NCBI GenBank assembly: GCA_027371665.1
Contig: DAHXMP010000262.1
Span: forward strand, 1-10,056
DNA length: 10,056 nucleotides
From: Bacteroidota bacterium
GTDB lineage: Bacteria; Bacteroidota; Ignavibacteria; Kapaibacteriales; UBA2268
Reading direction: 5' to 3'
Position numbers and translations under genes: made by a program. This document shows, one piece after another, positions 1 to 8,700 of this stretch (positions are counted from its first letter, which is position 1; every line of letters starts with the position of its first letter). The notes below the pieces were generated by a model. The model had not been told where the DNA came from. It saw nothing but the letters and a program-made list of their open reading frames with translations, and did not search any database.

Positions 1-4
1 TAAG

Positions 5-1438
5 AAAGATTAATTAGTCGTTCTTTATAAAAGCAATTTTTATTTAACTGCAATATAATAGAATTTTATTCTGATTTATACTTGTTATTGAACATAATAA
101 ATCCAACAAAAAATTTTTTATCCTATTGTATAGCTTCTTGAAATTGAAGGCTACGGCTGCAAGTATGCAGTTTATGCTGTCTCCGATTGCTCCCTTCAGA
201 TAATTTCTCAGCATTCCGAAGTCATGTTTCAAATGACCGATTATTGGCTCTATCGCTGCTCTACGTCTCATTCTCTTTCTTAGCTTCTGCTTTTCATACT
301 GTCCGGTTGACTTTGATAAAACCTTTGCCCTGACTATTTCCGTCCCGCCTATTTGCTGGATGCCTTTGTATCCTCTGTCCACAATAGCTGCCGCCGGACG
401 TGTGCCAGTAAGCCTTTCTACCTGTTCTAATGCTCCAGGTAATGTGTGCCCGTCATAATCGTTCTTTTCTAAGCTCTTCACCCCTAATATTATTCCACTT
501 TTCTTTCCTATCGCTACAGATACCTTGCTGCCGAATTCGTATTGCTTGTTTTCCTTCCCCTTTGCTACACAGTATACCTGTGGCTCGTGTATGCTGTACA
601 ATTTGTCTTTGCCTTCCTTCTTCTGTATTAATATTCTCTTGAATATGTCAAACTCTTTCTCTAATTCCTACTTCTTCCCTTCCGGCAGTTTCCTGTCTAA
701 TTCCCTGACTAACCGCCCAGCTATTACCTTTAGCTTCCGTGCCGAGTGTATTGCCTTCTTCTTGTTCTTCGGATGATTACGCCATCGCTGGTTCTGTATG
801 TGCTGCTTTGCTACCCCGCTGTAACTCTGCCTTAATTTTATTCCGTTCTCTTCTGCTATCTTTAAGCATTTCTCTATTATCTTCTTCTGCAATTTTATGT
901 CTGTCGGATATGTTATGTTTTTCTCTTGTACCGTTGTGTCCACTATTACTTCTTTTTCTCCTGCCGGTTTGCCGTCAAACAACTCTATACTCAATCTTAT
1001 CAACTTCTCTGCTCCTTTCTCTCCTATCCGCCCGCGGAAATGTACAAAATCGCTTGGGTCAAACGGCAGTCGTGTCTGAAAATACTCCATCCCGCTGAAG
1101 TACTGCCAGTACGGATTCTCCCGCCTTCGCTCCACCACTGTCTCATCGCTTTGCTTAAACATCTGATTTAACATCAGTATTGACACCATCACCCTTATGG
1201 GTACCGATGGCATTCCATATTCGGCATAGTATTACCTGAAGTTCTCTTCTACTTCCACCCAATCTATCTTTTGTATCAATTAGCACAATGGATGTTTCAT
1301 GTCAATTATTGATGCTAGTCGTGAGCGAAATAACTCACCGGTGAGCTTTGTTTCTTGTTTTCCTATCATATCTCATTTTGCAAGGTATTTAATTTATACT
1401 CATTTTTACTTGCAATATTAACACTTTTATTTATCTTT
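5..1438 (-). mobile_element. Degenerate IS5-family insertion sequence
   Basis: The element consists of one transposase reading frame on the minus strand with short AT-rich flanks. Its existence rests on the transposase, which is recognisably IS5 family. The limits given are approximate. They follow a weak inverted match, AAAGAT at 5-10 against its complement at 1433-1438, extended imperfectly to about 10 of 14 positions, in DNA so AT-rich that this could be chance. No flanking target duplication can be confirmed, because the left end sits at the edge of the window. The copy is almost certainly unable to move by itself, since its transposase has three internal stop codons. It lies directly against the broken end of a glycosyltransferase gene, which it probably interrupted. 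Confidence 0.75.
44..1369 (-). pseudogene. IS5-family DDE transposase, interrupted by three in-frame stops
   Basis: Reading the minus strand from the ATG at 1367-1369 to the TAA at 44-46 gives 441 codons in one frame, the usual length for this transposase type. It begins MIGKQETKLTGELFRSRL and is broken by TAA at 1280-1282, TAA at 1232-1234 and TAG at 668-670. The two longest uninterrupted pieces are 668-1213 and 44-667. Homology on both sides of every stop stays in the same frame, so decay was by point mutation only. The catalytic acids remain: Asp about residue 144 (VDTTVQEKNITYPTD), Asp about 331 (VDRGYKG) and Glu about 374 with Lys about 381 (RRAAIEPIIGHLK). The N-terminal half carries the block ENPYWQYFSGMEYFQTRLPF typical of the family. 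A Trp usually found just before that block (from memory of the family) appears as Arg. A separate start at 601 would be TTG and is not a real start. Read-through or an inactive relic are the two explanations, and the relic is much more likely. Confidence 0.88.
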
Positions 1439-1440
1439 AT

Positions 1441-1875
1441 CTAATTTACTTTTCAATAACTTATCCGCTTTTTAAGGATTTACTAATTATTTTAATTATT
1501 AATTTAATTGATGGCGTCGATTCTTTTACTAAAAAATTTACCTCAATTTTATCGTTTCTCTTACTTTCATTTTTTATATTTTTCAGTGTAGCTGGAACGA
1601 TAGATTATCTTAATTGGAATCGTGCCAGATGGCAGGCTCTCAATGATTTAACAAAAGAGGAAGGTTTATCTCCATAGAATATTGACGAGGGCTATGAATT
1701 TAATGGTTGGTATTGCTATAAAAAAAATTATAAAGCCGATTCATCCAAAAGCTGGTGGTGGGTTTATGACGACGAGTATATAGTTGCTTTCGGCGAGAAG
1801 AGAGGCTATGACATCCATAAATCATATAGTTATCAACGATTTTTGCCATATAAAATCCAAAAATTTATGTTCTGA
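1441..1875 (+). pseudogene. C-terminal remnant of a GT39/ArnT-like membrane glycosyltransferase
   Basis: No intact frame is present, but the frame starting at 1441 reads about 78 residues to a TAG at 1675-1677 and continues in the same frame for 65 more residues to a TGA at 1873-1875. The first part is strongly hydrophobic (about 1480-1600, one or two membrane segments). It is followed by DYLNWNRARWQALNDL, then after the stop by YEFNGWYCY and KSWWWVYDDEYIVAFGEKRG. This order, a last membrane segment and then a small Trp-rich soluble tail with NRARW, EFNGWY and WWWV.DDEY blocks, is what I recall from the C-termini of dolichyl-phosphate-mannose/ArnT-type transferases that move sugars from polyprenyl carriers outside the cytoplasmic membrane. 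About 400 N-terminal residues expected for the family are missing, and the break falls at the insertion sequence. The frame is open back to 1393, but the part before about 1440 probably belongs to the insertion-sequence end. The family call comes from remembered motifs and is moderately sure. Confidence 0.62.
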
Positions 1876-1908
1876 AAAGAAGAAGCGTCATGTGACAAAT
1901 GTTCATTC

Positions 1909-1938
1909 ATTGAAATAGATATTTTTTTATTAATTTTG
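1909..1938 (+). promoter_or_regulatory. Possible Bacteroidota-type promoter for the glycosyltransferase pair
   Basis: The octamer TAATTTTG at 1931-1938 fits the -7 consensus TAnnTTTG known for the primary sigma factor of Bacteroidota. An ATTG at 1909-1912, 18 bases upstream, is a three-of-four match to the -33 box TTTG, at slightly less than the usual spacing. It sits in the 79-base gap between the remnant gene and the first intact glycosyltransferase. Transcription would start around 1945, leaving almost no leader if the ATG at 1955 is used and about 50 bases if the ATG at 1997 is used. The surrounding DNA is very AT-rich, so a chance match is quite possible. Confidence 0.25.
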
Positions 1939-1954
1939 TCGTCTTTTTAACTTA

Positions 1955-3652
1955 ATGAAAACATTTTCAAATTATAGAAGTCCAAAAGATAAAGTTATGT
2001 TTAAAGCCAAAAAATCTATTAATAAAATATTAGAAGTAATTAATAATGCTAATCCTTTTATAATAGCAATAATATTATTTTGCTTCTTTGTTATTACAGG
2101 AATCATTGATATGAGATTTGTTGCTCTTTCATGCGATATGGGAGAGTTTTGCAATAATCCTGTAAGGATATTAGCAGGAGATTTGCCCTATAGGGATTTT
2201 TGGCTTTTGTTCTCACCCGGTGAGGTTTATGTGCCTGCTTTGATATATAAAATTTTTGGTGTAAACACAGAAATCCTGATTAATTCATTTATTATTATGT
2301 CAGCTTTGACTGCATCTTTTTCATTCTACGTTGGTAAATACATTCTTAAAACAAATACACCTGCTGTAATATTCTCTTTATTATTTTTTTTCATTAGCGT
2401 TGTTTCCATATATGAGGGTCCCGGGTATAATAATTTATATTTAACTTGTATTCTTATTTCCTTTTTTTTCATAATTAAGCACTTTAAAACATGTAAGCTA
2501 ATTTACCTATTCTTAGCGGGATTACTTGCAGGAGCAGGCTTTTTCTTTAGAATTTACGAAGTCGGAGCGGCAATTATCGGATTTACATTGGCAATAATAA
2601 TTTATTATTTTTTATTTAAGATTAAGACTCAACAGGCTATAAAAAATTTAATTTTGTATTTTCTAGGTATGATAATAGTGCCAATAATAACACTTCTGGT
2701 TTTCAACGGTATTGCTCATAGAATGATTAATGAAATCTTTTTTGAAAGTGTTAAAAACGGTACTTCCATGGATATACCAATGTTTTCAATTATTTGGGAT
2801 TTAAAACCTAATATTACGTTGGATTACCATGCTTTAATTACTCATGGCGCAATTATTTCCATATTGAAATTATTAGTTAGATTTTCATTACTGTTTTCCT
2901 CATTAATCCAAATAATATTAGTCATAGTTGGAATAATTTTCTTTATATTTTATTTGAAAACCAAACCTGAAAAAATTGAACTTGCTATAGCAGTACTGTT
3001 TTTCCTATGGGGTCTGATATCATATCCAAAGGGTTTGGGGAGGTCAGATTTACCTCATTTTGCACCAGCTAACTGTCCAATGTCATTATTTATCCTTTAT
3101 GCCACAGTAACATTAATAAGGAGAAAAAAATCGACTTCAATACAAATTTCAAAAATCCTTAAAGTGTCAGGAACTATTATTATTTCAATCCTTTTGTTAT
3201 CAATTATTGACCCGTATTCAAAAATTTTTAACTTTACTTCTACACCATTATTTATTCTTAACACAGAGCGGGGAATAATACGCAATAAAAATAAATCTTA
3301 TATTATTGGATTAGATTCAACTTTTAAAATCATTAATAGGTACACAAAACCGGGCGATTATATTTTTGTTACACCATGGGATGCACCACCATTTTATGCT
3401 TTGACCGGGAGGCGCGACCCAACATATTATGATTCAATGAATGACTTGCTTGTACGTCCTTCCGACGAAAAACAAAGGGTGATATGCAATGATATAATCT
3501 CTCGTAACACAAAATTAATTATACATGACCCAAAGACCGGATATACATCAGAGCAAGAATTTGATGTTGCCTGCAAAATTTTGCAGAATTTTATAGTTAA
3601 GAACTTTAAATATATGGGACAATATGGTGAGTATCAAATTTATAAACGTTAA
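1955..3652 (+). CDS. GT-C type membrane glycosyltransferase, first of a tandem pair
   Basis: This 565-residue protein has about eleven or twelve hydrophobic segments (roughly 33-52, 105-127, 137-150, 160-178, 184-198, 204-222, 231-252, 296-335 as two, 342-358, 373-388, 404-420) and a soluble tail from about 425. The layout and the acidic first external loop (CDMGEF at 60-65, GDLPYRDFWLLFSPGE at 75-90) match GT-C glycosyltransferases, which use polyprenyl-phosphate-linked sugars outside the membrane; Asp61 or Asp81 is a candidate catalytic acid. The tail contains VTPWDAPPFYALTGRRDPTYY (about 472-492), resembling the Y.L.GR..PT block of GT39-like proteins. Sugar and acceptor are unknown. The ATG at 1955 has no ribosome binding site; the ATG at 1997 would give 551 residues and a start that matches the 554-residue paralogue better, so it may be the true start. 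The next gene follows after 51 bases with no terminator, so the two are probably cotranscribed. Confidence 0.72.
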   Translation: MKTFSNYRSPKDKVMFKAKKSINKILEVINNANPFIIAIILFCFFVITGIIDMRFVALSCDMGEFCNNPVRILAGDLPYRDFWLLFSPGEVYVPALIYKIFGVNTEILINSFIIMSALTASFSFYVGKYILKTNTPAVIFSLLFFFISVVSIYEGPGYNNLYLTCILISFFFIIKHFKTCKLIYLFLAGLLAGAGFFFRIYEVGAAIIGFTLAIIIYYFLFKIKTQQAIKNLILYFLGMIIVPIITLLVFNGIAHRMINEIFFESVKNGTSMDIPMFSIIWDLKPNITLDYHALITHGAIISILKLLVRFSLLFSSLIQIILVIVGIIFFIFYLKTKPEKIELAIAVLFFLWGLISYPKGLGRSDLPHFAPANCPMSLFILYATVTLIRRKKSTSIQISKILKVSGTIIISILLLSIIDPYSKIFNFTSTPLFILNTERGIIRNKNKSYIIGLDSTFKIINRYTKPGDYIFVTPWDAPPFYALTGRRDPTYYDSMNDLLVRPSDEKQRVICNDIISRNTKLIIHDPKTGYTSEQEFDVACKILQNFIVKNFKYMGQYGEYQIYKR

Positions 3653-3703
3653 CTCAATTTTTTTTAACTAATTCCATATATTTTAATCTGAAAATGATTT
3701 TAT

Positions 3704-5368
3704 ATGATAGTCCAATTAGAAAATAAACGTCTTTCATTGACAGCTACAATCAATAAAGCAAATCCATTAATAGTTGCTTCCTTAATATTCATAATTCTGT
3801 TTTTATTATCATTTTTGACAAGAGAAATACGGCCTCTTGCATGCGATATGGGAGAATTTGTTAATAACCCTCTGAGGATTTTATACGGTGATCTACCTTA
3901 TAAGGATTTCTGGCTCTTGTTCTCACCCGGTGAAGTATATCTACCCGCTTTGATTTATCGTATTTTTGGTATAAATACGGATATTTTAAGAATCTCGATG
4001 ATTTTATTCTCCTGCTTGTCGGTATTTCTTCCCTTTTATCTTGGCAGATATTTATTCAAAAGCAATATCCATTCTATAATTCTCTCTCTTCTATACTTTT
4101 TCACAAGCGTGATATCAAACTACGAAGTTCCCGAATATATACACTTCTATATGTTCTTTATATTTGCATCCTGCATATTTATGATTAGATACTTTAAAGA
4201 GATGAAGACCAGGGATATTTTTCTATCGGGCTTACTTATAGGCGGAGCTTTCTATTTTCGCTTTTATGAGGCGGGTGCCGGGTTGGCAGGCTTGTGTACG
4301 TCATTATTATTATTTGTTATAATAGAAAAAATTTCATTTAAAAAATCGCTTTCTTTATTTTCATTATTTGTTAGCGGAACTTTAATCCCTATCATAATCA
4401 CATTGTTATTTTTCATTAATATGCTCCCGACTCTTTTTAGGGCTATTGTTATAGAGAGCGTATCTAACGGGACTTCGATGTCCATTCCTTATTTTGCCCA
4501 ATTCTATGAATCCTTTGACTTATTCCTTAAAGATATAAGTCTATTACTGGTTCATTTTGGATTCGGCTCAATGATTGAACTGATATTCCATTTTTTAAAG
4601 TCGCTTCCTATCCTATTCTTTTATTTAATACCATTTCTGATACTGCCCCTATTCATCATTTACATCTTTACAAAACCGGATAAGAAATCGTTTCTTATCG
4701 CTGCAGTTTTCTTTTTCTGGGGATTATTTTCAATGCCAAAAGGTTTCGGAAGGCCTGACTTAGCTCATTTGTCACTGCCTGTTATGCCTTTTCTTGTTTT
4801 TCTCTATTTTTCAGTTTTGATTTTAAATTATCATGATGTTTCAACGAAAATCAAGAAAATATATATAAAGCTATCAATCGGAATAATTGCTGTTATGTCA
4901 ATAATGATAATTATGCCGGTGTTTAAGATTATGTTTTTAATTGAAAATCCAATATATAAAGTTCACACACTACATGGTACTCTGTCATACAAAACTCAAA
5001 AGGAAGCACAGGAGGTAAAAAAAGTTTATGAATATATAGAAAAAAATACCAGGCATGGTGATTATATTTTCGTGACGCCATGGGACGGAGCACCTTTTTA
5101 TGTAATTACATACAGGAAAGACCCTACCTATTATGACTCTATGAATGATTTGATTTTAAGGCCTTCGGTCGAAAAACAGGAAAATATTTGCGCGGATATT
5201 CTGAGTCATAAAACTAAGCTTATCATCCATAGCATTGACTGGGGATATGATAACAAGCCTGAGCAAAAGTTCAGCGTAGCCTGTGCCTACCTTAAGAATT
5301 TCATAGAAAACAAATGCGATTTAGTCGAGAAGTATGACTTCTATTCTATTTACAAGCCGAGATATTGA
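3704..5368 (+). CDS. GT-C type membrane glycosyltransferase, second of a tandem pair
   Basis: This 554-residue integral membrane protein is a paralogue of its upstream neighbour and aligns with it end to end. Shared blocks include ACDMGEF (46-52), GDLPYKDFWLLFSPGEVY (62-79), FRFYEAGA (185-192), ESVSNGTSM (251-259), the PKGFGRPDL segment (345-353) and, most strikingly, the tail from GDYIFVTPWD (452-461) through DPTYYDSMNDL (473-483) to EKQ (490-492). The acidic first loop with Asp48 and Asp68, followed by about eleven hydrophobic segments and a soluble tail from about 425, fits a GT-C transferase acting on the outer face of the cytoplasmic membrane with a lipid-linked donor. The donor and acceptor cannot be inferred. 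The start is the first ATG in frame after the upstream gene and has no convincing ribosome binding site. It ends 18 bases before the stop codon of the convergent DUF1801 gene. The copy looks somewhat less AT-rich than its neighbour, which suggests an old duplication or separate acquisition. Confidence 0.74.
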   Translation: MIVQLENKRLSLTATINKANPLIVASLIFIILFLLSFLTREIRPLACDMGEFVNNPLRILYGDLPYKDFWLLFSPGEVYLPALIYRIFGINTDILRISMILFSCLSVFLPFYLGRYLFKSNIHSIILSLLYFFTSVISNYEVPEYIHFYMFFIFASCIFMIRYFKEMKTRDIFLSGLLIGGAFYFRFYEAGAGLAGLCTSLLLFVIIEKISFKKSLSLFSLFVSGTLIPIIITLLFFINMLPTLFRAIVIESVSNGTSMSIPYFAQFYESFDLFLKDISLLLVHFGFGSMIELIFHFLKSLPILFFYLIPFLILPLFIIYIFTKPDKKSFLIAAVFFFWGLFSMPKGFGRPDLAHLSLPVMPFLVFLYFSVLILNYHDVSTKIKKIYIKLSIGIIAVMSIMIIMPVFKIMFLIENPIYKVHTLHGTLSYKTQKEAQEVKKVYEYIEKNTRHGDYIFVTPWDGAPFYVITYRKDPTYYDSMNDLILRPSVEKQENICADILSHKTKLIIHSIDWGYDNKPEQKFSVACAYLKNFIENKCDLVEKYDFYSIYKPRY

Positions 5369-5386
5369 TGTGGTCTCAAAATATTT

Positions 5387-5767
5387 TCATTTTTTTCTTT
5401 TCTTCCTCTCCTCGTTTTCCCTGATTTTTAATTTGATGATTTTTTTAACAAGCGAGGCGGGAAGAGGCTTCTCAACTGTAAATTGTATCGTGCCCTTTGA
5501 TGTCTTGTAATTTTTTAATTCTTCCTGAAACACCTTAACAATGGATGCACCCGGGAAAAGGCTGCAATGGCCCTTGAATACGGCATAATAAACAAGTATT
5601 CCGCTTTGTTTGAATGCAGGCATGCCATAGCTTATTACTTCCTCTGCATTAGGAGCAGTTTCTTTTATTATCTTACGAAGCTTTTCAAGGGATGATTTTG
5701 CAGGTTCGGCAACCTTAGAAAGATATTCATCCACGCTTTTTGATATTTTATAATTTGATTTTTCCAT
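5387..5767 (-). CDS. DUF1801/YdhG-like small protein
   Basis: This 126-residue soluble protein has the pattern of the DUF1801 (YdhG-like) family: an N-terminal helical part (VDEYLSKV, LEKLRKIIKETAPNAEE), the conserved VISYGMPAFKQ block at about 44-54, then a strand-rich middle containing YYAVFKGHCSLFPG (60-73), and KGTIQFTVEKPLPASLVKKI near the end. Members are widespread and mostly uncharacterised; one Bacillus subtilis member, YdhG, has been described as a frataxin-like iron-binding protein, but that role should not be transferred to this one. The C-terminus is very basic (RENEERKKRKK). The gene starts 30 bases after the carB stop on the same strand, with no terminator visible between them, so it may be the last gene of the car operon. 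The 30-base gap is nearly all A and T and could also hold a promoter of its own. No ribosome binding site is seen before the ATG. Confidence 0.8.
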   Translation of the reverse strand: MEKSNYKISKSVDEYLSKVAEPAKSSLEKLRKIIKETAPNAEEVISYGMPAFKQSGILVYYAVFKGHCSLFPGASIVKVFQEELKNYKTSKGTIQFTVEKPLPASLVKKIIKLKIRENEERKKRKK

Positions 5768-5797
5768 AAATATATTGATATATTTATAAAAAGTTTC

Positions 5798-8700
5798 TCA
5801 CATCTCATTCCAGCTTTTAATTGCTATGTCTTCCGTTTTCATTGCACAGAAAGCATAAATGAAGGCGCTTGCAAGACGGGAATTTGTAATCAGCGGTACA
5901 TTGAAATCAACTGCTGTCCTTCGAATCAGGTAATCCTTGTGCAGCTCTTCTTCGCTCAGGTCTTTGAATATATTAATAATGAGGTCGAATTTCTTTTCTT
6001 TAATCAAATCCAGAACATGAGGCTTGTAATTCTCATCGGGACGCGGCACAAGCCTGGTTTTGATTCCTTCATTATTTAAAAACTCATAAGTCCCCAAAGT
6101 TGAATAAACCTCGAAACCGTTCTCTGTCAGCATTCTTGCTGAGTTCACCAATTCCACCTTGGAACGAATCGCACCAGAAGATAATAAAATACCTTTCTTT
6201 GGAATCCTATATCCAACCGATAGCATCGCTGTAAGAATAACTTCGTTATAGTTCCTGCCGAGGCAGCCTACTTCACCGGTGGAAGCCATTTCAACGCCGA
6301 TAACGGGGTCAGCCCTGTGAAGCCTGGAAAATGAGAACTGCGGAGCTTTTACACCGATATAATCGAGGTCGAAAATTGATTTATCAGGTTTTTTCACATC
6401 CAATCCAAGCATGGCTTTTGTTGCCATTTCTATCAGGTTTATTTTCAGAACCTTCGATACGAATGGAAAGCTTCTCGATGCCCTGAGGTTACATTCGATA
6501 ACTTTAATATCGTTGTTTTTTGCAAGGTATTGGATATTAAAGGGGCCTGTTATATTCAGTTCTTTAGCAATCAGACTTGTGGTTTTTTTAATTTTCCTGG
6601 CAGTTTCGACATAAATTTTTTGAGGAGGGAAAAGAATAGTGGCATCGCCCGAATGCACACCTGCAAACTCCACATGTTCTGATATAGCATAAGCGATAAT
6701 TTCACCTTTATTTGCAACGGCATCAATTTCAATTTCCTTGGTATCTTCATAGAATTTTGTTACAACAACCGGGTATTGTTTTGAAACATTAGCAGCAAGA
6801 GTAAGAAATTTTTCAAGCTCACTCGCATTAGAAACGACATTCATCGCCGAGCCGGACAAAACATAGGAAGGCCTGACCAACAATGGAAAACCAATTTTAT
6901 CGGCAAAATCTTTAACCTCTGAAATACTCGTTGATTCTATCCATTCAGGCTGGTCAACATTCATTTTGTCGAGCATGAAAGAAAACTTATGCCTGTCTTC
7001 CGCACGGTCAATTGATTCGGGTGTTGTACCCAAAATATTTATATTTACTTTCCTTAGCCTCATAGCGAGATTATTCGGAATCTGCCCGCCGACCGAGACA
7101 ATTACACCGCGTGGTTGTTCAAACTCGGCTATGTCCATCACTCTTTCGAGGGTCAGCTCGTCGAAATAGAGCCTGTCACAAATGTCATAATCAGTGCTTA
7201 CGGTTTCGGGATTGTAATTAATCATTATTGACTTTAATCCCGATTTTGAAATCGTGTTGAGTGCATTTACACTGCACCAGTCAAATTCCACGCTACTCCC
7301 GATTCTGTAAGCCCCCGAACCCAGAACGACAATTGAATTTTTACTGTCTGCCGGATGAACATCATTTTCATTCCCTCCGTAAGTCAGGTAAAGGTAGTTC
7401 GTCTGTGCGGGATATTCAGCCGCCAGTGTATCAATCTGTTTAATGACCGGCTTAATGTTTTTTGCTTTCCTGTGTTCCCTGACAGTGAGCAAGCTGTCGG
7501 TCATATCCTTTTTATCTTTGAAAATAAACCTGGCAATCTGGAAATCGGAAAAACCCTGCTTCTTTGCTTTGATGAGGAGTTCATCGGACAGACTTCCCAA
7601 GTCTTTGTATTTAAGCAACTCACGCCTTGTCTCGAAAATGTTTTCAAGCTTCTGGATAAACCACAAGTCAATACCAGTCAGTTCATGAATTTTCCCGGCA
7701 TTATAATTATGATTCATTGCTTCGGCAATCACGAAGATTCTCATATCCGTAGGTTCGGAAAGCTCCAGTTCGTAGTTTCCAATAATCAAATCCTTGTTTC
7801 CGACAAGGCCGTGCATACCCTGCCCTATCATCCGCAGCCCTTTCTGCAGAGCCTCCTCGAAAGTCCTTCCTATTGCCATCACTTCACCTACACTTTTCAT
7901 GCTCGAACCGATTTGCTTAGATACACCCTTGAATTTGTTGAGGTCCCAACGCGGAATTTTACAAACAATATAATCCAATGCCGGCTCGAAAAATGTTGAT
8001 GTAGTTTTTGTCATTGAATTCTTCAACTGGTGCAAGCCGTACCCCAGACCCAACTTTGCCGCAACGAATGCAAGCGGATAGCCTGTAGCTTTTGAAGCAA
8101 GTGCCGACGAACGGGACAACCTTGCATTAACTTCAATTACCCGGTAATCCTCAGATTTAGGGTCGAGTGCAAACTGTACATTACATTCCCCAACAATTCC
8201 GATATGTTTAATAATATTGATAGAAATTTGTCTCAGCTTGTGGTATTCCTGGTTAGTCAGCGTCTGGGAAGGGGCAACGACAATGCTTTCACCGGTATGT
8301 ATGCCGAGCGGGTCGAAATTTTCCATATTGCAAACTGTTATGCAGTTATCGAACCTGTCGCGGACCACTTCATACTCGATTTCTTTCCATCCTTTTAGTG
8401 ATTCTTCGATTAAAATCTGGGGAGAATATGCAAATGCTTTGTTAACAGACTTTTCAAGTTCATCAATGTTTGTACAGAAGCCGCTACCGAGACCGCCAAG
8501 TGCATAAGCAGCCCTGATAATAATCGGAAAGCCGAGCTTCTCTGCCGCTTTCTTAGCATCTTCCAAATTAGTACAGGCTATGCTGTGAGGAGTCAAAACT
8601 CCTATTTCAGATAACTTTTTTACGAAGAGTTCCCTGTCCTCGGTATCCATTATCGCACGGATTGGCGTTCCAAGCACTTCAACATCGTATTTTCTGAAAA

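Noticed and set aside
430..1171. Several plus-strand open frames opposite the transposase
   Set aside because: They are antisense to a clearly homologous minus-strand frame and show low-complexity Ser/Leu/Phe/Cys-rich translations with no family resemblance.
1..1440. Direct similarity between the two flanks of the transposase, TGCAATATAAT near 49-59 and TGCAATATTA near 1411-1420
   Set aside because: It is short, in the same orientation rather than inverted, and lies in very AT-rich DNA; it does not behave as terminal repeats or as a target duplication of the right length.
44..1875. Alternative genetic code with TAA/TAG read as an amino acid (internal TAR codons in two neighbouring frames)
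   Set aside because: carA and the first glycosyltransferase end in TAA at the places their families end, so TAA is a normal stop here. The internal stops fall only in a transposase and a gene remnant, where decay is expected. TAG alone cannot be excluded from this window, but two cases in pseudogenes are not evidence.
3653..3703. Separate promoter or terminator between the two glycosyltransferase genes
   Set aside because: The 51 bases hold only AT-rich sequence with no hairpin and no convincing TAnnTTTG box.
5378..5397. AAAATATTTT palindrome followed by a T-rich run between the convergent genes, as a terminator
   Set aside because: The palindrome has no loop and no G or C pairs, so it would not make a stable hairpin; the T-rich run is largely the Lys-rich 3' end of the DUF1801 gene read on the other strand.
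6411..8507. Plus-strand open frames of up to 214 residues opposite carB
   Set aside because: carB is intact and conserved throughout on the other strand; these frames have no recognisable domains and follow from its codon use.
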